Below are positions 56,200-64,000 of a stretch of 64,000 nt of DNA, piece after piece (positions within the stretch are counted from its first letter, which is position 1; each line of letters opens with the position of its first letter). The notes under the pieces were generated by a model. It saw only the letters and a program-made list of their open reading frames with translations, ran no database searches and was not told the DNA's origin. Position numbers and translations under genes: made by a program. The stretch is from Undaria pinnatifida (lineage: Eukaryota; Sar; Phaeophyceae; Laminariales; Alariaceae), in NCBI GenBank assembly GCA_012845835.1, contig JABAKD010000013.1, forward strand, positions 4,090,628-4,154,627, in the 5' to 3' direction.

Positions 56200-57510
56200 C
56201 TCTGACCGTATTTGTGTCACACCGGGTTGACCCTGGTACTAGCTAGCACTGCGAAGGGGGGTCGCCGACCCATTTCACTTATGAGGACATACGCACCTCG
56301 AAACACCCGCAATCGGAGTATCTCAAAACAGCTTGCAAAGGTGGGTTTTGCCGAATTCTTCTATCTCGCAGCTGTAGGGTTCATTTTTATGATTATTTGA
56401 CACCAGGTAATTGATTCCCCATCATCATCTTCTGAATTCGCCCCATCATAATATTCGACTAATAATATCTGACGCGACGTTCAAAATTTCAGGACCCGGG
56501 GGCCCCCTCCCCCGGCAGGGGTTGTCAGATTATGGTCTATACCCGGTATGCAACAAGCTTGTGGATTTCACAGCTGTTAGATATCGTCTCCCCCACAAAG
56601 CGGGTGACATATTTTCCTTGCGCAGAAAGATTAGAAGCCGAACATATTTGTATCACATCCTGTTGACCGTGGTGCTAGTTGGCACGAGGGGAAGCCTCCG
56701 ACATGCATTCTTCATGGGATATACGCACCCCATAACACGCGCGATCGGAGTATCACATATAGCTTGCAAAGGTTATGGAGAGTACTTTAACGTTAAGTGA
56801 AAAATACTTTAAGCACGGCTGGTGCAACAAGATAAATGCAATCGTCGGTCCTCGTTTTTTCTCTTCTAGTCGTGTTTGGGAATCACTATACACGTTGTCG
56901 GAGATTTTAAACAATACAATATTTAAATTTCCACCCCCCCCCGCCCCCAACGCCCCCTCCTTCCCCACCACTCGCACCATGGCCTAGACCTAGCACCACG
57001 CGTATAGCAAATTCCTACAACTATGCGACCCAAAGCCCCCCCCGCCACATTCGCACCCGCTCCGCCACAACAAGAAGGATTTATAGTTTCCACGCACAAA
57101 TTGAGCGGCCCCACCCGTCCCCTCCCCCCCCCTCCCCCCCTCCCGCTCCCCTTTTGATCAAACCCAGGCCCCCACGTTCTTCAAAACTCCGCCCTCCCCT
57201 CACCGGTTATTCGACTTACAGGATTCACTTGATAAACTGATGCATTTCCTTCCACAGCTGTCAGATTTTGTCCCCCTCAGAAACGGGTGTTATAGTTTTC
57301 GCGCACAGACTGCCTAAAATCACCCTGTTGACCCTGATAGCTACACTGTAGTTGCAAGGGGAGTCGCCGACCTATATCCTTAATGAGAGCACACAACCCG
57401 TAATACGCGCGATCGGAGTATCACACACAGCTTGCAAAGATGAGCTTCGACAAAATATTTGATCTCAAAGCTGGAGTGTATTTTCATTTTTATAATATTC
57501 AAGTTGTACT
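56200..57510 (+). repeat. Family E repeat: three direct copies
   Basis: Shared ordered blocks start at about 56205, 56645 and 57310: a CACC.TGTTGACC phrase, GGTCGCCGACC, ATACGCACC, CGATCGGAGTATCACA and CAGCTTGCAAAG. An upstream shared block (CACAGCTGT.AGAT.T.GTCCCCC) precedes the second and third copies. The copies are diverged at roughly the 20-30% level by eye. The first and third continue into a conserved start codon region; the second is truncated after TTGCAAAGG. Confidence 0.6.
57060..57160. repeat. C-rich low-complexity tract
   Basis: Long C-rich runs (for example CCCCTCCCCCCCCTCCCCCC) lie in the spacer between two family E copies. They are likely to be length-variable and difficult to sequence. 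Confidence 0.7.
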
Positions 57511-57640
57511 AACGAAACGCCACCCGCGATACGTTCAAAATAGAGAGGCACGTGATCGTACGAAAAACCCTCGTCACAGTTTTGGTGGCGCAGCCTTTTA
57601 CGGAGATCCACCGTTCGCAGGATACAATATCGAACAATAA
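57440..57640 (+). CDS. Short frame opened by conserved MSFD peptide of family E
   Basis: The Met at 57440 follows CAGCTTGCAAAG and begins MSFDKIFDLKAGVYFHFYN, then a 47-residue tail unlike that of the copy at 50525. Between the two copies, 4 of 7 codon differences in the first 19 codons are synonymous. A related form (VGFAEFFYLAAVGFIF) lies at 56337, and a diverged one (MSYDETLDMT) lies on the minus strand near 47970. It may be a repeat-borne start region rather than a gene. Confidence 0.25.
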   Translation: MSFDKIFDLKAGVYFHFYNIQVVLTKRHPRYVQNREARDRTKNPRHSFGGAAFYGDPPFAGYNIEQ

Positions 57641-57951
57641 AGGGGCCTCAAAAGCACCCGCCATGGTTTGATGGCGTTTGAGTCAAGTCTACTTTTCGTT
57701 GGCCGGTCTTACCCGGTATACGCAGAGCTCAATTGAACACAGGCGTAGCGTAGGAGAGCTCGCCTGAAAGGTGGCGATGCTTTTTCTTCTTTATTTACGT
57801 GTGATTTCATCATGTTGACACAACGGATCTCACCGTAATAGCAAACGACTAAATGTGGCAGTGCGCATCGCACAACCGAAAAGCACAAAGAAGGGGGGAA
57901 AGCTTTTCGCTCAAGTGGTTACGAGCCTATCTATGGAACAATAGGCCCTAT

Positions 57952-57976
57952 TGGAGTTCCCTACCGTAGCCTTGGT
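57952..57976. repeat. Solitary family A terminus
   Basis: CCCTACCGTAGCCTTGGTC matches the right end of the family A elements at 20911-20935. No matching left end was found within 300 bp. Confidence 0.5.
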
Positions 57977-58289
57977 CTCGCACCCCTCAACCATCCAGCT
58001 GAGTAAACCTATCGCGGCAGAGAACAGATAGTTCCGTTTAGGAGTGCGGGTACTGTTGTCACCCATGAGTTTTCCCTCTTCAAAATATCTACCACGGGTC
58101 CGTGAACACGTTGTTTCGATTTTCAGGGGGGTATCACATGTGCATCAACCCCGTCTCCAATTCTCGAAGCATGTGTGCCGGCTTTTGCCGGGCGGCGCTC
58201 ATGCATGCCGAGCCTTGAAAACTGCTTGCTGCACGTGCCATCCTACGCTACGGGCTCACAAGACGTCTACGGGCTCCTATTAATAGCAT
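57977..58289. other. No gene recognised
   Basis: One 79-codon frame (58044-58283) with no recognisable features. Confidence 0.3.
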
Positions 58290-58450
58290 GATAAGGAACT
58301 CAACATCTCACCTGACTCATGACCTCTCGAGGACACTCGTTCGCGCAACTCGACCAATAGTTATACCGGAGCCCTGTAGTCCTACAACAAAAATACTAGT
58401 AACATTATCATACTATCCTATAGTTCCACATTTGAGGGAGCTCTCATCGG
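58290..58450. repeat. Family B repeat, internal fragment
   Basis: GGAACTCAACATCTCACCTG, CTCGAGGACACTCGTTCGCG, CAACTCGACCAATAG and a distal CATACTATCCTATAGTT block occur in the same order as at 63560-63710 and 49340-49480. The termini are missing. Confidence 0.5.
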
Positions 58451-60359
58451 GTCAAGAAACAGTTGGCCCTTGGAAGAAGTGTGTCCCCTACCTACCGCGG
58501 CATGAGCTGCATAGGATTTTAGTCTGCCTACTTTGGCACAGTACTAACTGCAAACATACCACATATGTACGCGTCCCTGGTGTTGTGCCCTCAACAAACG
58601 TTTGTGGTTGTGGTTCCAAAAGAATGTGCTATTGGTCCTGCTTAAGTGTGGCCGCAGGTGGCCGCCGTCATCATTCTATCATTTGATCGGCTGCCCCGCA
58701 CCCCACGAAAATGACTTCGTGTTTATCGTGACAAAAGCAAACGAGCATGAAAATATCTCCCAAGGTACTCATTCATTCCCCTTTCTCGAAACATGTGTGA
58801 CGGGAAATGCCTCCACAGATGTATGCGGAACCTTGTACTGCTGGTGTATTACTGGCCTGCATACAGAGTGCAAAAAGAAACGTCTGGGGGAATTATGTTC
58901 ACGGAGGCTCTGACTCTGTGAGAAGAGCTGCAGAGGTGGCACCGAAGTGTCTGTAAAAATCACTTGTTAAGAAAAAACGAGATGGTTTGAAAAAGGCTCG
59001 TATGTGGCCAAAACATGGAAAGAAAGAAGATAATACAAGTTTGAGAAGGACAAGGAGAAGGATGAGAATGACGGAGTAATCGAGGTGGGGGGTGCGTTCA
59101 CCTGATCACGGAACTATGCCCAAGTTACGGGCAGGTATACTCTACGGCAGCCAGTCCTATTCCCTGCAACGTTCTACGTAACGCCCTTGCAATGTTATTA
59201 ACGTTTTCCTGATACTTATGGTGGCAACGTGATTTCCCTTTACTACGATCAATTTCCCGATAGAGGTAGGTTGATTATAGTACAGAAGTATGCCGGCTAG
59301 AAAGAACAGACTCCTATATATTTCATTGCATGTTGTACTTATCCGCATCTAAAACTACGGTGCTCAGTTTACTCAAGATAGTGACTGAGAATCAACTAGA
59401 TATTTGTGGACTGCATAGTCTAGTCCATATTCTGCTAACTTCTGATGTGTGAGCACGGCTTGGTTAAAACAATTTTGAAAACAACTGTATTGAGCAAACT
59501 TCAGCACATGCCAGAACAGGCTACAGCCGGCAGTAACATTGATCCATACCCGGTACCCGGTAGGGTTATAGTGAAGCGCTTGCCGCTGAGCACGGTTGTG
59601 TTTATCCAAACTTGTGAACTATGCCCGACGAGAAGTCAGCCTAACGTTCTTGTTAGACACCTATTATTATCGACTCCTGATACGATAGAGTTAGCACTGT
59701 TGTTTCTGGATTCGTCTTCAAACCTTAGTTACTCCGTAAGGTTTCACATGCTTCGAAATATCTCTGGAAAATGGCAATCGACTTGTTTCGTCATTGTTTT
59801 CGTGTTATCCCTAGGGCATGATGACATGTATGTGTTTCATTGGGCTTCACCTTCATTATTTTCCCAAATTCAGTATTTTGGGTGTGGTATAGTCTAGTAC
59901 TAGAGCTGTTCAAGTAAGGAAGGAGCTCTTCAGAAAAAGCATGATATAAATGGTGCGTGTGCACCTCTACCGCCGTATAGTAGCATTACATATCTCCTTA
60001 CATTAGTGAACATACAATGCTCCATCGCACAGGAGTCGAAGATATATTAGGTCTGAACGCGTGCCGTCGGGCTGTCGCAATTTACGGGTGTTTCGAAACT
60101 TTCACTTTTCTTAAAGTCAGCTTTTGGGTGGGGTACAGAGCTCTCCTCACGTCAAGAACCTTGCAGAGAGAAAAGAACGTGAACCCCGCACTACCGTACC
60201 TGGTAAGTAACAGGTGCCTAGGCCCGAGGGTGAGCGCAGCGCCAAGCAAAGTTCCATCACACTGAAGTCGAAGACATAACGTTACGCGCGTACGTTCGCA
60301 GTTTCCGGGCACCACAAGAGCAACTCGTACCATGCTAAGGTACACGTGCGCCAGTTCAT
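58451..60359. other. No gene recognised
   Basis: Frames of up to 150 codons (59445-59897 plus) and 103 codons (58602-58913 plus, Cys-rich at its end but without the family framework). No domain is recognised. Single TATAGTCTAG-type sites lie near 59412 and 59887. Confidence 0.35.
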
Positions 60360-60666
60360 TTCAGAGGGTTCCTCGCTTGGGGAACTGTATGCCTCACCCC
60401 AAACCCGATCTTGACTCAACTGAAAGTGCAACCCGAGGAGCAAACCCGTGGCCTAGGCATACCAAAAAAACACGTCAAGAGCGAGGAACTACCGATGTTA
60501 CTTCATAAAGTTTAATAGCATGACTGGCTTTGAGACAAAGGCATAACTGCTTGGTCGCGCTGCGCGAAGGAATGCCTTCGAAGTCATGGTTCGGGCGTCA
60601 GATATGGAGCTCCTCATCGTAGGGGCTCTGGAACTTTCTGCTGCATGCCCCTACCGTGGGATGGGC
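60360..60666. repeat. Family B TIR element, diverged copy
   Basis: The right end GCCCCTACCGTGGGATGGGC is the inverted family B terminus. Inside lie GAACTTTCTGCTGCATG, GGAGCTCCTCATCGTAGGGG, ATGCCTTCGAAGTCATG and GGTCGCGCTGCGCGAAGGA, collinear with 48700-48810. The left end is not clear. Confidence 0.55.
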
Positions 60667-61300
60667 GTATTTGTACTGCAAGACAAGAAGGGAATCCCGG
60701 CGAAGTTGGGTTAAGGAGCCCCCCGTCATTCAAAACAAAAAATCGCCAAAACGTGGTATACAGTACCTAGTCTATATATCGTAGCACGCGTCAAACGGCC
60801 AGCAAATTTGTTTTCGGCTCATACACCGGCTAAGAACACGAACGAAATTCAGTGTCACACGACTTTATCGGAAAACAATATGTCAGCAGTCGGTTCATTG
60901 CTATAACCAACCTCGTGTGTATACGGCTACCGCTTATTTTAGTAAAATTCTGCCCAACCATTGTCGGAGTAAAATCGAGCCACCAGCGCTGCGTTAGCCC
61001 CCCCCCCCCCCCGATGGCGAATTCTGGTGGTCGCTTCACGTTCCAGAAGGCACATTTTGTTGAAAGTTGGTGTCATCGGGCACTCTTCTCGGCGCGAACG
61101 TTATCATATATTCTACCTGGTACATACAGCTGTGTTGCCTCGTCGTCAGCGCGGGTTCTCAGTTATGGTATGAAGTGAATAGCGTTGGGAATACGCTTGT
61201 CGCCAAGACGAACGTTGTGTAGACCCTACTACCGCTCCTACTGTTGCACGCACCGTGCATCATTCGTTGACGAAAGAGGGTCGATTAACCGATTCTGGGA
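60667..61300. other. No gene recognised; poly-C tract
   Basis: About 15 consecutive C near 60998-61012. Frames of up to 108 codons with no recognisable feature. Confidence 0.35.
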
Positions 61301-61304
61301 GGAA

Positions 61305-61440
61305 GAAAGAAGCAGCAATAACGATAAGAAGAATACCAAGATCAACAAGAACAGCAAGAACAATAGCAACTACGACAACAAGAACGACGACACCGGCGAC
61401 ATCAACAACAGCGACAGCAATAATGGCAAACAGTCAGCAG
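61305..61440 (+). repeat. AAC/AAG-type trinucleotide-rich tract
   Basis: Imperfect AAC, AAG, GAC and AGC triplets run for about 130 bp. The resulting Asn/Asp/Lys-rich frame (part of 61185-61502) looks like a by-product of the simple repeat. Confidence 0.65.
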
Positions 61441-63520
61441 AGCGTAGCGTAGACTCAACTTGGTCTACGTACCACCAGCAGGGTCTATTAATAGGGCAAT
61501 AATGGGCTACGTAGTAACTATGTCCTACGAATGAAAAACAAAGGAATTGTATAGCAGAGCGCGTGTAGCTACGATACAAGGCAACGGAAACGGCAGCGGG
61601 CAAACGCACGGGGATTCAGAACCTTGGAGCGCGCCTTGAACGAGTGCACCCTGAGCAATCACATGGGTCTGCATGCATCCTCCCGTCGCCTTTTGAATGT
61701 GTGCACTGCACATACCGCCCTCAAGGAACACAGGCTAAGCACTCACCTAGTCTTTGAAGACGGCGCGTTAATATTGATGTCGTGAAGCGCGATGACCTGC
61801 TACCACGACCGGGCTATCTGTGTGCCCCTCTTTTCGCTCGAGCTTGCGTGACAAAGTTCTGTCTACCGCGTAAAACAATTTGCTGTATGCGCACAAAGAC
61901 CAGAATCACTGTATGTCCCGTGATAATGCTTTTAGGCTGTTTTTATTATCGTAACAACGCGGGCGAAATTGATGAGAGGAGCCAAATGTGACCTCCTTCA
62001 GTTATCCATTGATAATGGTGAACAAGCGGAGGGCGCGCTCTGTCACTGGTCACATCTTTATTTCTGTTGGAGGCACGTTGAAAAGTGTCACCGTTACAGT
62101 CTATAGCCAGTTTGAGGCGCTTATGTGGTAACGTTGCGTGGGTGACAACGGCGGCCTGTTTCAGTCCATCTCTATGTCCAGCAGTAGTCGCCCCCCCCCC
62201 CCTATAGGAGAATGTGAAATATACAAGGAGGAACGCGGCGTGTCAGAGGAGGAAATGAGGAAATTCGACGAACGCGACATGAAATAAGTTGGTAGACTAC
62301 AGAGCAGCGAAAAAACGATCGATATCCTATCATAGGAGATAAATGGTGCCCACAGACGGCGAAACAAGAACGTGATAGGATAAGCAGACAGTTTGGGTTG
62401 AGAATACATGGAAAAAGCGTAATGAGCGCCCCAATGTTGGAGGTGTCTCTATTTGGGGTAGGAACGGTGCTCCGTCTCGAAAGGGATGCGTGGTCGATGG
62501 TCAAATGACTAAGGCAAGCGACAAATGAGTACGCCCTCCCCCCCCCGTAGGACCGGCTGTGTGAGACGTCACTTGCCCGATATATTGTCTGTGAATATAT
62601 TATGTCGACACAGCTGGGATAAACCAGCAATGGTCGTACACGGAGTAGCGCCGGTTGCTGCCACAATGCCGGTGTTTCTGGCTGGCACATGCTCGCGCTG
62701 TGGGGGAACCATCAACACATACCTTGGACAGGTTGGCAGATTGTGGTGTAGGGCTCCTGTTGATAGGGTTTGGTTCACAGACAGGGTGAAGGGAAGTTGA
62801 CATTTTATGGTTCTAGAATTGTCTGTTGATTTTTTCGGGAACGCCAAAAAGCAGTGTACTTGCCAGCCTGAAAAATACAATACCGTCCGTTCGACCAAAT
62901 GTGTCGCCGCTGGCCCAAAAGTCCTACAAGACGGAGAACGAAAAATGCGCATACAGCAGGGTGGCCCCTTTAAGAGGCGATAGTGCGTCAGGGCAATAGA
63001 GTGCCATATATGCCGATACTCCTTAACAAAGTGGACCCTCCTCTCGTACATGGTTCGGATTTCTTAATCTAGATATGTGTGGCGTGTTTCAAGCTGGAGG
63101 ACGCGTGGTCGTCCCTTTTTAAGGGACCTGGGGTGCCTTATTGAGTGTTACGGCGACTACAAGAGACGGGGTCCGTTCCAAAGGGGGACAAATGGTAGGG
63201 AGAAAATTGAGGTAGTAGGTACCACTTTCCCTTGTCACGGGGTTCCTTGCGGGGGGCACTTACCGTACCGCGAGCATCCGAATCGGTAAGGTATGATGTA
63301 TGGGTGAGGGGTCTCTTGTGCAAAAGCCCCGGCGAAGATTTTGTCCGCTAGAATCGCCCCAAACACCGTTCTCGCGTCCGAACCTAAACTAAGTCGTTGA
63401 ATTTGTCGTAGGTCTAGTCCACGCTTTTGGTACTCGAGTATATTAAACCTGTACGATAACAGGTACGTGATAGCCCGCACGCATGCCGTCGAAAGGACAC
63501 GGCAGGAGCCGGGTTGACAG
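61441..63520. other. No gene recognised; poly-C tracts
   Basis: Minus-strand frames of 162 codons (62202-62690) and 160 codons (62569-63051) overlap each other and are not recognised. C-runs lie near 62191 and 62540. Confidence 0.35.
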
Positions 63521-63770
63521 AAGCCATCCCACGACGGAGATGCAGCGGAAGTTCCTGGGCTCCTACGTGAGGATCTCAATATCTCACAACCCGAAACACG
63601 ACTTCGAAGACATTCGTTCACGCAGCTGGACCGACATCTCTTGTCTATGCGCCTAGTCCCAAACCAAACGTACTCGTAAAATTGCTATACTAACCGATAG
63701 TTTCACGCTTGAGACGCTTGACCGGTAACAAACGTTCTGGGCCCAAAGCGCGTAGCCTATACCGGGGTAT
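63521..63770. repeat. Family B TIR element, copy with left terminus
   Basis: AAGCCATCCCACGACGGAG is a slightly changed family B left end. GGAAGTTCCTGGGCTCCTAC, GTGAGGATCTCAATATCTC, ACACGACTTCGAAGACATTC and ACGCAGCTGGACCGAC follow in the expected order. The right terminus is not recognisable. Confidence 0.55.
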
Positions 63771-64000
63771 GACTCTTTTGTGGTTACCCCACTCAACGCA
63801 TTGATCTTGGAGAGAAAAAATACAACCCGACCAAATATTCTACAGCTAAACCAGGTGCAAAGTACCGACCAATGAGCATTCCAACTAATATTAGTAAATG
63901 ATGAGGCAGAATGTCAGCTGTGGAGACGTCCATGAATCGAGACCATCTTCCAGGCCAGAAAGTGCTCGGGTTTCCGCGGTCCTAGCGCCACCATCTGCGA
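63771..64000. other. Nothing recognised
   Basis: No open frame of note and no repeat that I can match to the rest of the window. Confidence 0.4.

Noticed and set aside
58602-58913. Cys-rich C-terminal part of a 103-codon frame as another family member.
   Set aside because: The cysteine spacing differs from the framework and there is no second block.
61185-61502. Asn/Asp-rich protein.
   Set aside because: The frame is a direct read-out of an imperfect AAC/AAG/GAC triplet tract. Other frames through the tract are open as well.
62202-63051. Overlapping minus-strand frames of 162 and 160 codons.
   Set aside because: They overlap in different frames, lack domains or signal peptides, and composition gives no preference for either.

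Overview
This window looks like a gene-poor, repeat-rich stretch of a nuclear eukaryotic genome. The longest uninterrupted frame in 64 kb is 290 codons. There are no operons, Shine-Dalgarno-led gene runs, rRNA genes or convincing tRNA genes. Much of the window is repetitive: a long satellite array, terminal-inverted-repeat elements, SINE-like elements, simple repeats and short TTAGGG runs. The lineage cannot be fixed from sequence alone. A repeat-dense alga such as a brown alga or another stramenopile is a guess from the overall texture and the TTAGGG runs, not a demonstrated assignment.

Layout. 0-3.4 kb: dispersed repeats, including a 4-bp-TSD element family (A), a related family (B) and a block dense in CATGG. 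3.46-5.97 kb (minus strand): five head-to-tail copies, period about 483 bp, of a cysteine-rich secreted-protein unit; copy 1 is intact and copies 2-5 are broken. 6-12.5 kb: no gene recognised. 12.56-13.06 kb (minus): the one clean member of the same family, with signal peptide, cysteine domain and hydrophobic C-terminus. 13-20.3 kb: nothing recognised. 20.37-20.94 kb: two more family A elements. 21.73-40.22 kb: a satellite of about 56 units of about 306 bp, with higher-order repeats of about 2765 and 1839 bp, interrupted at 22.92-24.10 kb by a 1175-bp TIR element flanked by AGT. 40.2-43 kb: two weak retroelement remnants and a broken member of the cysteine-rich family. 44-49.5 kb: a nest of short dispersed repeats, including tRNA-headed SINE-like copies, a roughly 200-bp tandem repeat, a family B element with GGTA target duplication and a second CATGG block. 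50-64 kb: copies of a repeat carrying a conserved start codon and short peptide, a possible first exon at 51.68 kb, a decayed cysteine-rich gene with a Gly-Val-Ser-Ser repeat stalk at 54.1-54.9 kb, and more family B fragments.

The most notable biology is a small cysteine-rich family present at four loci, all on the minus strand. Its framework is C-x6-C-x5(or 9)-C-x2-C-x11-C ... CC-x8-C-x11-C. I do not recognise it as a named domain. The members look like secreted or membrane-anchored surface proteins undergoing tandem duplication and decay. The second notable object is the satellite with its higher-order structure, a conversion-like patch and a transposon insertion, a pattern often seen in centromeric or other heterochromatic satellites. 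Positions of dispersed repeats are read by eye and may be off by a few bases; divergent copies have approximate ends.
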